Shown here piece by piece: positions 34,628 to 46,275 of a DNA stretch of 64,000 nucleotides. The notes beneath the pieces are model-generated. The model was not told the origin of the DNA, searched no databases, and saw nothing but the letters and a program-made list of their open reading frames with translations. Origin of the DNA: Gadus chalcogrammus (taxonomy: Eukaryota; Chordata; Actinopteri; Gadiformes; Gadidae). Location: assembly GCF_026213295.1 (NCBI RefSeq), contig NC_079427.1, positions 35,804,239 to 35,868,238 of the forward strand, given 5' to 3'. Made by a program: the position numbers and the translations under genes. Each line of letters opens with the position of its first letter. Position 1 is the stretch's first letter.

Positions 34628-34711
34628 GAGCTCCTGTGTAAGAAGGACTTCCCGCTGGACGTAGAAGGATCTCGGCGCCTCATCGAGGATCACACCCTGC
34701 TCAGGAAGAAG
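34628..34711 (+). CDS. kalrn: kalrn exon 6
   Basis: 84 bp, phase 0. It encodes ELLCKKDFPLDVEGSRRLIE and DHTLLRKK, spectrin-repeat region. Donor AAG|GTAGCA. The acceptor is formed by a TG microsatellite. Confidence 0.95.
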
Positions 34712-34727
34712 GTAGCACTTTATATAT

Positions 34728-37700
34728 ACTAGAGTTTCCGCGTGTGCATTGCGCGCTCAACTAGTTCTTATTAAACCCATAACTATAATGTTTAACGCCA
34801 GTCCATAATGTACCAAATTTCTGAGCACATAATATAATAACATTTTGCCTATAATGTTACAACGTATACATGAGGGTGATTCACACTTGGGGCCCTATTT
34901 TAACAGTATGAAACGCAAGTGAGAAGCACCAAGCGCAAAAAAGGGTTGGTCTGAAATAGCCTAATTACCCGTAGGTGTGGTTTGGGCCTAACGTGCAATA
35001 TACCAATGAGAGTGCCAGCTCCCATCCCCTTTAAGAGCCATGAGCGCATTTGAATCTGACGAGTTGATATTTTGACAGCGCGTCTGCAGTCTCCGATGAG
35101 ACAGATGCCAATTTCAAACTTCAAATGGCTCAGTTTATGGCCAAATAATAAGGCCTAATTCACACGTGGAATAAGGTTTTCTTCCACATCTTCAAATACT
35201 GAGTCATATTTTAAGGGCGCATGCATAATGTTGCTTGTGCACCTCGCGCATACACTTTGCTTCTCTCATCTACCTAGCCACACATTCTTGGTAAATTATT
35301 TGGGAAAGATCAGCTGATACAGCAGTAATAAGTTGTACTTTTAAATCAATGCATCTGCAAACACCGTACAGCAAACACATATTTTCTTGACACAGATATC
35401 GTGTACATGCCCATAACTTTTAGGATTGATGAGTATTTGATCGTGAGAAAACATTGTTTTACCGCGAGTGAGTGTTAAAAAGAATGAATGAGTCCGGGCG
35501 CGCGCGTGTGTATGTGTAAAACACACGCGCGCGCCCATCTGTTTAAACACACGCAAACTAAACACTTCATGCATAATACAGTCCATGGCAATGTATATTA
35601 ACGGGGGGACACATGATATAAGGAACACAAGTCGATAACGATAATGCATACAATACTGATAAGAAACAATGTTTACAATGTATTGCGTATAACATTAAAT
35701 ATCCTTAAATAGAACCATATAAAATAGCATCTGAACAACGCGCCACTGACTTTAAACCAGGTATTTCCTGGTTTGTGGAGCAAGTTTCTAAAACTGCGAA
35801 ATATCACCAGGGAACGTTTGCGCCAGAACACGCCTCCTCCTTTCGCCGAGCCGCCCCTTGGGGCGCAAGATGATTCCCTAATTTACTGACGCGTTGCGCA
35901 GGAGGGAAAAGAACGCTCTGCGCCAGTTGCAAACTAGCAACGACACATGCGCCAGTGATTAAGTCAATTGCGCCGGATGCAAGAAGTTGTTTTGGATGAT
36001 TCATGCTTTATATGCCGACATCGATGTCTTTTAGAAATCAGTAGAATCAACGGGGGGTGTAGGGAGGTGGGCTTGCAAGGGGCGGGATTTGACGTAGGGC
36101 CTAGGTTCGCAAGAGGCGGGATAAGTGTGGCAATCATCTTAAATGTTGCTAAAATGATGCCACATACATTCTGTTGCATCCACAAAATACGAAGCATCGA
36201 TCGATGAAAAGATTGGAGCATGAGTTAGAGACAAATAGAAGAAACTACAAAGAGTATAAGCCTTCGCGAACGACTGCGTTACTGGAGAAAGCAAGTATTT
36301 GTTTGACTCGTTTAACATATAACAAACAAATGTAGTTGATTTCTGTGTTTACCTTAGAAAACAGGGAGTGGAGGGACGGGACCCTATAATGTTCAGCTAA
36401 CTGTTGTCAATAATATGAATTAAAAAATAATTGTATATATACGCGTGCAGCTGTGAACTTGTGTATTGTATGTATATGTATTGTAATTGATTGTATGATG
36501 TGTACTTTTAGGGTTAAGACCTATCTTTAAGCGTTCACCACGAATGACTCTTAAAAGCATTGCCAACATTTAAATATTCTTAAATGTTTGGTTCAGCGAA
36601 CAAAAGGCAACAGGCTGATTATCATTTAGAGGGCCACTCAATGACATGCAGAAGCATCATCAACACGCCCACTTAACTGGTGTAAGAAATACCGACTTTC
36701 TACTCCTCATTCGTATATAAGGTAATTTACATTTCCTACTACCTCAGAGGTAGCATTATTCAATGTCAGGATATGTTTTTCACACATACGGCCCATCAGG
36801 AGAGTAGCCAGAGAATATCAGGACTTACACGTTTGTCTGAAAGCAGCTAGTGTGTGAGCATTTGATTACATTATAAAATGAGTCAATTTCTGGGTTATAG
36901 GGGTAATTGATCAATGGAAAGTGTAATATACTATGCATGCAAATCAATTATGCAATGCTTACTTGATTCAGGGCTCAAAGTGCATTGACATTTAAAAAAA
37001 TGTATGCCAACTACTATTGGTTGGGTGACAATAATAATAACAAGGGTTAGTAATTTACAGGAGCACCTTAGTGAAATAAACGAAGTGCTAAGGCAGCAAG
37101 CTACCTAACTATAGTGAAATAAAGCACAGGTTTGTGGGGGTGAGGGGGAGAGGGAGAAGGGGGGAGGGGAAGACAGGGCAAGATTGCGGATTGTACATTG
37201 GCTACCTAACGTGAGAGTTTGAAATGTTCAAGGAGGTGAGTAATAATACGTTTGAGCAACAAAATGTAGTCTTGTGGTGGACTCTATAATAATTCACCAT
37301 ACTCTGTTATTGACATGTTTTCGTTTTGGGATATAGGGACGCTGTCTTTTTAAGAGATAGTGCAACTTTTTTCTTGATATGCCGGTCTGTGCAACGTTTG
37401 AATTAAACGGTTTTTATATGATAAAATGATCAACCTGCTACGACAGTCAGAAAGGTGGGGGGGGTATTAACATCGCAAGACATTGTAGGGTTGCTCAAGG
37501 AGGTGGGTTTCGACGGCGGGGCTGTTATCTCGATCTTGCTGTTGTCTTGCTGTTGTCTGTGTCTGCGTGTGCGTGTGTGCGGTGTGTCCACGCGGGCGTT
37601 TGTGCAGCGTGTCTGCGTGTGTGTGTGTGCCTGCATGCATGTGTATGGTGTATGTGTGTGAGTGTGTGTGTGCGTGCTTGCTGTGTGTGTGTTTGTGTGT

Positions 37701-37780
37701 GAGCTGCGGGTTGCTTGGCACATGCGCACTGACCAAGTGTGCCGGAGTTACTTATCCAACAGGCCTGCTATTATATAGTA
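34728..37780. mobile_element. Interspersed repeat, about 3.05 kb (family R)
   Basis: Both ends and several inner blocks recur in inverted orientation at 58,110-59,398: the CTAGAGTT-containing start, blocks at 36,540-36,690 and 36,770-36,940, and the CAGGCCTGCTATTATA end. No long ORF. About 34,890-36,200 may be a nested Harbinger-like insertion (starts GGGGCCCTATTTTAAC). TIRs not evident. 37,558-37,720 is a GT-rich simple repeat. Confidence 0.7.
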
Positions 37781-37872
37781 GTACAATTATATATTTTATT
37801 TTTACATTTTATTTTATTAGCATCTGCATCTTAGGGTTATCGGCTAATTTGATTGGTCAGACCACAGACATG

Positions 37873-38556
37873 GGCTGCATCCGAATACCTAGTACATACA
37901 ATTTCTGTCTAGTGTCTACTACTTGACCATACTACACTTGACTGTGTAGTACGGTCTACAGACATGCGTAGAACGCCTCCGAACGCCGCCGAAACTCCAC
38001 CGGATGTTTGGAGATGACGTATCTCCCCCCAGATGGCGGCAAAATTTACCTGTTTTCCGTCTTGTTATCGTTGCTATTAAATAAAAAAATGTCTCTTTCT
38101 ACGCGAATGTCTCTTGAAATGGATATCTCTGCTAGAAGGCGTCGTCGTCGGTCATCTCGTAGAGCGACTTACCGGCAGGTTATGTTGTATATATGTGGAC
38201 ATTTGGTAAGTCATTTTTTTGGAATAATAATAATACATTTACAGTTATTTGTTACTCCGTGAAAAAGACGATTGAAGTTAATTTTTCCTTTTTTATTGAA
38301 CACACACACACACACACGAATAAAAAGCCGCTGTTGGTGGTGTCGGGTCAGCCATCTCTTCTTCGTTTGTTACCAGACTCCGGTTGCATTGTGGGATAGC
38401 GTAGTGTGGTCCGTGGTTCACTTTGGCGGTAGTATGCATTCGGAAATGACTTCCGTACTACAGAATGCATACTACAGTATTCGGACGCGCTAGATTTTTC
38501 GCATACTACAAAATGCATACTATATAGTATGCAAGTACGAGTATTCGGATGCAGCC
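37873..38556. mobile_element. DNA transposon with GGCTGCATCCGAATAC TIRs
   Basis: 684 bp starting GGCTGCATCCGAATACC and ending GTATTCGGATGCAGCC. Inner sequence repeats TAGTATGC/GCATACTA words toward the right end. A short + frame at 38,008-38,262 has an Arg-rich block (SARRRRRRSSRR) but no recognised domain. Confidence 0.85.
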
Positions 38557-39154
38557 TGGGTCTTCTGATGGTCGTCCTCCATGATGTATTGTTCATGCGT
38601 GCAGCTCATTTAACGTTTTTACACTGCCAAATATGCTCGTCTTATGCTCGCCTTTATCCCCGGCATGGTCCGCGCATTTAAACTGACCGAGGTGATGTAC
38701 CGGCTTGATTTCGCACCCCAAATTACCCTTTCGGACCCTACACATATTGGGGATTTCATTTGAAAGTAAATGCGATAAGACGGCTTCACGGGTCGAGGGG
38801 CGGGACTTGGGTAGAGGTGTTGCTGCGTTGTCTCTACAACAGAGACAATGCAGCAATATCAACATCAGTAGTTCTAATTGGACGGTGAAATCCACAAGCT
38901 GAAGACCATCATGGGAGAGAAGGTGATGCAGTCACATTTAACGAAGGCAGGGTAAGATGGTGCGATCTACAAGAAAGCAACAGAGGTACCAACAAACAAT
39001 CAGGATATTTACTGAAAGCAAAACAAGCTCCTCTAGTCTCTTCGCTCCTTTCCTCTCCTCCTCCTCTCTTTCCCTACCCTCTCCTCCTCCCCTCTTCTCT
39101 CTTCTCTTCTCCTAATTCCTCTCCTCTCCTCCTCCTCTCCTCTCCTCTCCCCAG
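38557..39154. other. Gene-free intron sequence
   Basis: No recognised element; 39,030-39,150 is a CT-rich tract that serves as pyrimidine tract for exon 7. Confidence 0.5.
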
Positions 39155-39286
39155 GTCCTGAAGGCTCCGGTGGAGGAGTTGGACCAGGAGGGCCAGCGTC
39201 TCCTCCAGTGTATCCGCTCCAGTGATGGCTTCTCTGGGAGGAACTGCATCTCTGGCTCGGCTGACTTCCAGAGCCTGGTTCCCAAG
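39155..39286 (+). CDS. kalrn: kalrn exon 7
   Basis: 132 bp, phase 0. It encodes VLKAPVEELDQEGQRLLQCI, RSSDGFSGRNCISGSADF and QSLVPK. The FSGRNC...GSADFQSLVPK wording distinguishes kalirin from Trio. Strong CT-rich acceptor, donor AAG|GTGACG. Confidence 0.96.
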
Positions 39287-39664
39287 GTGACGTGTGACCT
39301 GCGACCTAAACACCCTGTTAAACATCTCTGTCTTGTCCACTTGTTCCCTAATCCCCTAATGCCTATATAGAAAACATTGTGTAGGACACTATTTAGGGAA
39401 CAGGTAGGGAATAGGGGGAAAATAACTTTGAGCAGGTGATCAGTGGTCTAACGTGTGCATGTCGTCACATGGGACAATCTGCATTGGAACCTTTATGGCC
39501 ACCATCTCTTTTGGATGAATCCCGTGTCCAAGAAAATCTCTATGGGTCATTGTATATATTACCACTAATAAACCACTGTTCACACATCCACACACACCGT
39601 AAAGTTATGCTAGAGGTGTCCGGGAAGCCTGACCCTCTTACGTAACGTATGCAATCATCAAATC

Positions 39665-39972
39665 AACGGCTCCACACACTCCGCCCAGACAGAGCTCCAC
39701 ACGTCCACACACACCGCTCTGACAGAGCTCCACACAAACCCCCATAGACAGAGCTCCAAACACAATGCCCGGACAGAACTCCACATGTCCTCATGCACGG
39801 CACAGACAGAGTTCCACGCGTCCACACACCGCCCCCAGACAGAACTCCACATACACCGCCCAGACAGAGCTCCACACGTCCACACACACCACTCAGACAG
39901 AGCTCCACACACACCACTCAGACAGAGCTCCACACGTCCACACACCGCGCCCAGACAGAGCTCTACGCATAC
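39665..39972. repeat. Minisatellite of CAGACAGAGCTCCACACGTC-like units (part 1)
   Basis: About ten units of 25-34 bp in ACAGAGCTCCACACGTCCAC style. A remnant of the same array lies at 41,442-41,505. Confidence 0.9.
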
Positions 39973-41441
39973 CAGTGGAGGCTTCTCCAGTGAGGAGAGG
40001 GAGGAAGATCGTCCTTAAAATTGTTAAGAATAAATAATGTAGATTGCCCAGACTACATTATTTAAATATGACTACTTTAATGCCTTTGTATATGTCATGT
40101 TCGTTTCTCTGGGTAAAGGGACATTAACACCCCCTATCGCCTATTGACAATAACTGCTGGAGGACCTCAGCCTCCATTGACTCCTATTAATTTCCCCGGC
40201 AGTGTTGGCTGCCGGTGAATATCATGGGGTTCAATGGGAGAGAGGAGGAAATTCCTCCTCTGAGTGGGTGTGACTAGCAAAGGGATCTGAATCGTGCCAT
40301 CATCTATTCACGAATAGGCTGGAGTCCTGGCTGCGCTATGAACCGATAAGCAGGAGCCCTGGCTGCGCTATGAACCAATAAGCAGGAGCCCTGGCTGCGC
40401 TATGAACCAATAAGCAGGAGCCCTGGCTGTGGAGCAGCCCGGAGGAGAGGGACTATCCCCTCAAGTCTAGGCTATGAGAACCAACAAACCCGCTCAGTCG
40501 TATGCCTCGCTTCCACTAAGCGGTGTGCTACTGTTTGTTTTTTATTGGCGTTTCCACCGAGCGGCGCAGTTCGGTGCAGCTCGGTTCGCTTATATTGGCG
40601 TTTCCACCGCCAAAAGTTGGGCAAGGTCCCGAAATAAACGCGCAGAGCCTACCTATTTTTCGACACTCCTTTGTTGGGTTTCCAAGCCGTCTGAAAGGGT
40701 GGCGAAAACGTGGAGCTACACACGCCGTTATTCTGAAATTACTTCCCCTTTGGTATGGCCAGGTCACTGATATCTTTGCAACGCAAACAGCGAGGAGGAT
40801 TGACTTGATCTATAGATGAATTCCCTCAATCTTAATTGGCCACCAATGACCAACATTCTGAAACATCCATTAACATCCAAATTTGCCTCAAACAATGTTA
40901 GGCTTACAGCCCATGAAAAGTAGTCACTCTGAATAAATAGTTGTGAAATAATGTTCTTGTTGTTCTTTTAATTGTTTGTTACTCTGACCGTTCTGTTTGA
41001 TATTGTGGAAAGAATGTTAGTGAATGATTCAGAGCATGATGCATTTTAAATGGCATCACTTTTGGTCTTGTGTCTTCATTTTTCTTAAAACAATTGTAGC
41101 TGAAAACAAACATAGACAAATTACAACAAATAGCTTCAGTCATTGAGGGCAAAAATAGGCCCAATGATAGGCCCAGATTTTCTTTTTGAAGAGTAGGCCT
41201 GATTTGACTAATTGGCTATGCATCCTTTCCTTCTGCCCTTGTATTCCAAGTACAATGCTGCCACTGGTTGATTTGTATCAATTCGATTCACATAATTATT
41301 CCTCCCTGCTATTTTGTAGTTCACCAAAACACCCTGAAACCACTTGAGTCTCACATACTTATGCCACCATATGCCACTAACAGAACAAGCAGGCCAATGG
41401 CAACCAAGCGCGCAGTCCTTCCTCCCTCACTTTAAAAGCTA
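39973..41441. mobile_element. Composite insertion within the minisatellite
   Basis: Starts near CCAGTGGAGGCTTCTCC, a widespread fish repeat end. It contains a 40-bp tandem repeat (40,310-40,445, GCAGGAGCCCTGGCTGCGC, about 3.5 copies) and a segment at 40,498-40,700 with TTTCCACCGCC blocks and CCAAAAGTTGGGC related to the Harbinger MITE at 26,759. Right border uncertain. No gene. Confidence 0.5.
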
Positions 41442-41505
41442 ACCCCCAGACATAGCTTCACACACACACACACACCACCCAGACAGAGCTCCATACGTCC
41501 ACACA
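41442..41505. repeat. Minisatellite of CAGACAGAGCTCCA units (part 2)
   Basis: Two units matching 39,665-39,972. Confidence 0.75.
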
Positions 41506-41580
41506 GAGGGTCTCATAGTGTTTAGGGAGACATAGGATTTTACTCTCGCTGATGGTATTATTTCAGTAACAGTGATATAA

Positions 41581-41669
41581 TTAACAATTATTCGCCAAAG
41601 GCGAAGTGAATAGTGCGGAATAGTAGGGCTATTCCCCACTATTCACGGAGCCTGAGGTGAATAATTGTT
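41581..41669. repeat. Imperfect inverted repeat, about 31-bp arms
   Basis: ACAATTATTCGCCAAAGGCG at the left pairs imperfectly with the sequence ending in GGTGAATAATTGT. It looks like a tiny fold-back element or the joined ends of a deleted transposon. Confidence 0.6.
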
Positions 41670-42291
41670 TTAGTATATCCTACAAGTGAACACTCCAAAA
41701 ATAAACAAGATAAAACGGCTTGCCGGTATTTATTTGTTTTTATTAGACGAGACATTTTGCTATGAAAACAATATCCAGATTTTGAGATCTCAATCATCTC
41801 AAGCATTGCCCAATACCCCGAGATAGTGAACCAATTAAATTGCGCCATCTTAGGTGTTTCACTTGTAGCATAATGGCATAGAAAGATTACTATGTTGAAG
41901 AACATACGACAAATTACTACGTTTAAATCAGCAAAAAAATCAATTGCTCTCTGATTGTCAACGCTGATATGTTTACTCTAATGTTGCCTCACTCACTAAT
42001 AAGAGATATCATTGACCAAGAATATCATTTAATTGTCTGTAAATATGAGCAGGAAATGATATGTGTTTGGTGAAAACCCTTAAATGGCTCTCTGACCTCC
42101 GTAAGCCCTGGTCCCATCGCCATCCACCCAGGTCCAGACCCAGCAACACACCCGCATGACGGGACCGCTCTGCTACACCTCCAACACATGGAGCACCTGG
42201 AACCGGTCCAGAGCTCCCCAGGTGGAGAGCACCTGGACCCGGTCCAGAGCTCCCAAGGTGCAGGCTGTGACTGGTCTCTCTGACCCCCCAG

Positions 42292-42414
42292 GTGGCCAGT
42301 CTGCTGGATAAGCTCCACTCCACCCGCCAGCACCTCCACCAGAGCTGGAGCTCCAGGAAGCTCAAGCTGGACCAGTGCTTCCAGCTCCGCCTCTATGAGC
42401 AGGATGCAGAGAAG
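42292..42414 (+). CDS. kalrn: kalrn exon 8
   Basis: 123 bp, phase 0. It encodes VASLLDKLHSTRQHLHQSW, SSRKLKLDQCFQLRLYEQDA and EK, spectrin-repeat region. Conserved Met-Trp-His-Val is here Ser-Trp-Ser-Ser, where the DNA forms a 12-bp palindrome CTGGAGCTCCAG (42,345-42,356). Donor AAG|GTCAGA. Confidence 0.95.
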
Positions 42415-42462
42415 GTCAGATCTGATCGGTCCCCGTCACAGCTTGGGAGGAGAATCTTATAA

Positions 42463-42712
42463 CTGTAGTAACAGGTGGAGGAGAGAACAGATTAGCTGTA
42501 GTAACAGGTGGAGAAGAGACAGGTTGTAGTTACATGTGGAGGAGAGACCAGATGGGCTGTAGTAACAGGTGGAGGGGAGACCAGATGGGCTGTAGTAACA
42601 GGTAGAGGAGAGAACAGATTGGCTGTAGTAACAAGTGGAGGAGAGACCAGGTGGGCTGTAGTAAGAGATGGAGTAGAGACCGGCTGTAGTAACAGGTGGA
42701 GGAGAGAACGGA
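42463..42712. repeat. Minisatellite, about 8 copies of a roughly 33-bp unit
   Basis: Unit GTAGTAACAGGTGGAGGAGA plus ACCAGATGGGCT-like remainder. Confidence 0.9.
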
Positions 42713-42744
42713 TGATGGAGATGTAGGATAAAGATAGGGGCGAG

Positions 42745-43385
42745 CAAGGAAGAGAGGTTGTACAATATCTCCTAAGCCATATACCCTAAGAGGGTGATGA
42801 TGACAGAGAGAGGAGCCTTACTGTCAGTTTATTGGCACTCCTTTAAAATAATCAATTACTAAAACATCCCATATCTTTGAAAAGTAATTCAAAGTGTATT
42901 CCCTCACGTTAACAGGAGCTAGGCTACTGCCACTCTTTAGGACATACAGCTAACAGGGATATCATTTCTCCTTTACCTGTTATAGTGATGTCATCTCTAC
43001 TTTGAATGTTATAGTGATGTCACTCCACTGTAGATGGTATCATGACGTAATCTCTACTGTAGATGTCACAGTGATCTCATTCTACTGTAGATATTATGGC
43101 GATGTCACTCTACTGTAGATGTTATAGTGATGTCACTCGACTGTAGATGTCAGAACCTCACTATAACAGGTAAAGGAGAAATTATCCCTGTTAGTTGTAT
43201 GTCCTACAGAGTGACAGTAGCCTAGCTCCTGTTCTTGTGAGGGAATGCACTTTGAAATGTTTTTTGTAGTTGATTATTCCAAAGGAGAGCCAATAAACTG
43301 ACAGTAAGGCTCCTCTCTCTCTGTCATCATCACCCTCTTAGGGTATATCGGTTAGGGTATATCATACAACCTCTCTTCCTCGCTC
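42745..43385. repeat. 640-bp fold-back (arms about 240 bp) upstream of kalrn exon 9
   Basis: 42,745-42,993 is the inverted counterpart of about 43,150-43,385 (GAGGTTGTA..., CCCTAAGAGGGTGATGATGA, CTGTCAGTTTATTGGC, GGAGCTAGGCTACTG). The loop (42,994-43,150) is a 33-bp tandem repeat with GTGATGTCACTC words. In pre-mRNA it would form a long hairpin ending 50 bp before exon 9. Confidence 0.9.
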
Positions 43386-43435
43386 GCTCCTCATCTCTGC
43401 TGTAGATGTCATAGTGATGTTATTGTGTTCTCCAG

Positions 43436-43558
43436 ATGTTTGACTGGGTCAGCCACAACAAGGAGGTGTTCCTGCAGAACCACACAGAGATTGGCGTGGG
43501 CTACCAGCACGCCGTGGAGCTCCTGACCCAGCACAACCACTTCGCTATGAACTCCATG
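43436..43558 (+). CDS. kalrn: kalrn exon 9 (last recognised)
   Basis: 123 bp, phase 0. It encodes MFDWVSHNKEVFLQNHTEIG, VGYQHAVELLTQHNHFAM and NSM, spectrin-repeat region. Acceptor GTTCTCCAG|, donor ATG|GTGAGC. The next expected exon (Asn-Ala-Tyr-Val-Asn-Ile-Asn...) is not found up to 64,000. Confidence 0.96.
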
Positions 43559-43849
43559 GTGAGCATCGGGGACACAACACCACAACATCTGGCCAGGACA
43601 AACCAGGAGCCGCAACGCCACAACATCTGGCCCACCATTTCTAATATCACCCAGATCAAACTACCATGACCCAAAGGTCTTCAGCTCAAACAAAACATGA
43701 CCACAACAATAAAAAAGCACTAGCTACACTAAATCATGTAAAAATCTTGTGATTATAATTTGCTATAACTTTTCTCCAGATTAAACCCATGAAGAAGATG
43801 AAAATATGTTTAACCTTTTTTAATTTAATCTTTAGAACACAGAGAAAGC
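43559..43849. other. Start of kalrn intron 9
   Basis: No gene. Likely ordinary intron sequence before the BEL/Pao element. Confidence 0.4.
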
Positions 43850-44349
43850 CTCCATTGTTGAAGTGGTATTTGCTCACCCTTCTTGTTCCATCAAAGGTTA
43901 TAGGCACAGATTGTCCGACACACATTTCCTTGAAAGCACGTACAGAGAGTGTTTAACTCTCAACAAAACTCCTTTTAATGGCTCCAACATACCGGCCCCT
44001 AATTGTGATACTACAGCAAAACAATTACCTTAATTAAATGATATAGAGACAGATAACAAGTACAAATTTAAACCACTGAAATCTTTCAAAAGTATATGAG
44101 ATCGCTTGTCAATAACATATCACATCCATTGACAATACAATACAATTTACATTATCTCCTCTTGAATCCCCCCCAAAGTCCATGTTACATGAATGTCTCT
44201 TGCGTTGCATTCACCATATGCAGACCTTAGGCAGGAATGATGGTTGAATCAGTGTAGAGTTCATGTATGCAAGGAAGGGTGAAGGATAGTGTGTGCAGGG
44301 CCATGTTTGTGTGCAGGGCCATGTTTGTGTGCAGGGGCATGTGTGCAGG

Positions 44350-45376
44350 GGCATGTGCATGTCATTCAACTCAGTTTTCAGCTTCCAAAAGCAAGCAGAG
44401 CTTATCGACGGGCCTTTGCCGGGTCTTTGTTTAAACCAAAACACTCCGGACGAGATCTTTGGGCCCAGGCAAAGTGTTTACCACATGGCCAAGGGGCCAT
44501 AACGTCCTTGGTACAGTTTCATCTACGATGACAACCACATCGTTGATGAAAAGTTTCTTCTGGTGTTAGTCCACTTTCGGCGTTGTTGCATGAGTGGCAG
44601 ATATTCTTTAATCCACCTCTGCCAGAACAGGTCCGCAATGTAATGGACTTGTTTCCATCTCTTTCTGCTGTAGATGTCGTCTTTGCAGAAGAGGGCAGGT
44701 GGCATGAGTGGTTAAGCGTTCAGTTGCATTAGGTGGTTCGCTGTGACGGTTTTAAATCGTTTGGAGCTGGGTTAGTGTTGGGTCTGTCTTTGAGAATTGA
44801 CTCGACTTCACATAGAGCTGTCTGGAGCACTTCATCGTCCACTGTTTGATGTTTCAGAACGGATGCAAGCACCTTTTTTACCAGTCCGATCAATCGTTCC
44901 CACACTCCTCCAAAGTGGGCTCCTGACGGAGGATTGAACAACCAGGATACCTTACTGGTCAGCAGTGAATCCTGGATTCTTTGATGGTCCAGCTGTTTCA
45001 AAGCAGACTCCAGTTCCTTCTGAGCACTAACAAAGTCGGTTTCACGATCTGTTCTGATGGTGGGTATTGTTCCTCTACGACATAGGCCGTATCCAAGGTG
45101 CTCGCCACTTCCAGGTGAACAGCTCGACTAACCAGACAGGAAAATATGACTCCCAATCATTTGACCAGTGATCTGACCAGTGATGGAGTTCATCTGTAGG
45201 TTGATCTGCAGGTTTGGTGTTAGTCACATATTCCTTTGCCTTTTGGCTTTGAAGAAGCAGGAGTCTTTTAAGTTTTAGCAACCAGCCAACAGCTCTCCGT
45301 AGTTTTTCCAAGAGGAGAAGTGTTCAATGAGGTTGCTGGTTGCACTTTTGCTTATACTTAAACAACTCACAGAAAT
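44350..45376 (-). pseudogene. BEL/Pao pol: linker and integrase C-terminal part
   Basis: 45,311-45,075 encodes LRRAVGWLLKLKRLLL, the linker before integrase. 45,001-44,729 encodes AHFGGVWERLIGLVKKVLAS and VESILKDRPNT, the end of the integrase core. 44,705-44,523 encodes [19 protein letters not shown] and [16 protein letters not shown], then WPLGHVV further left, the usual Pao C-terminus. The first catalytic Asp region is missing and several frame breaks occur. Confidence 0.9.
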
Positions 45377-45923
45377 GTCATTTTCAGTGTTGGTCAAGTT
45401 ACTTTAAAAAAGTAATTAGTTACAGTTACAAATTACTTCTCCCAAAAAGTAATTGAGTTAGTAACTCAGTTACCACATTGTAAAAATAATTAGTTACTCA
45501 GCAAAGTAACTGGCGTTATATTTCATGTTCTATAACGCTGTTAGGTTCTATAACATCTTTAACGTCGAAGATGTTTATATTAACTGATTGAAGAATAAAA
45601 CCACTATATACAGTATTTTAGAACATTTGGTATTTATTTGAACTCAATAGATTGCGGCCTGCCATATGATGCATAGAAATAAAACATAGAAAATAAATAT
45701 TGAAAATAAAATTCAAGTGCAAATGTAAATTTGGGTAAAAAGAAACAAAGGAAAATCTGGCTATTAAGTAGTGCAATTCTCTACCTGTATACCATTGCAC
45801 AATAAACAGAACACTATCCAACTCTTAAATATTCAATACAACAAATCGAGCGTTGTTTGATTGAGAGTGTCTCCGTTTCCTTCTCTGGAGCTCACGCTAG
45901 CTGCATTTGGGCTTGGGGTTGGG

Positions 45924-46142
45924 TTAGCAGCTGCAGCAGCTAAGTGTCATATTCGCATGGGTTGATGTAAGGTGCTTTATTAGATTTGAGTTACTTGAGG
46001 CAGACGTGGATAAAGTTTTTTTCCATGGGCATAGCGTGCATGATACATACACATTCTTGCCTTTCATTTCCATGAGTGAGAAGTACTGCCGGTACTTCCA
46101 GTTAGAGAACGCTACGTCTGAATTTCCCTGGCTCGTCGCCAT
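45924..46142 (-). pseudogene. hAT transposase BED zinc-finger fragment
   Basis: SNWKYRQYFSLMEMKGKN, then VSCTLCPWKKTLSTSASSN and LIKHLTSTHA: the Cys-x2-Cys...His-x-Thr-x-x-His pattern of a BED finger. The rest of the transposase is absent. Confidence 0.85.
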
Positions 46143-46275
46143 TGTCGCTGTCTTGAGCTGTAGTCAGAGCGTGCAGTGAGACAGAGTGAGCAGGGCATCC
46201 GCCCACCCAGCCAATCATCATCGCCTTTGCAACGGTGTCATCATCCCCACGCCCCTGCTCTCTACCACGCAGCTG

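Noticed and set aside
39665..39972. CRISPR-like array of repeats and spacers
   Set aside because: Units are variable and contiguous without unique spacers, in a vertebrate intron: a minisatellite.
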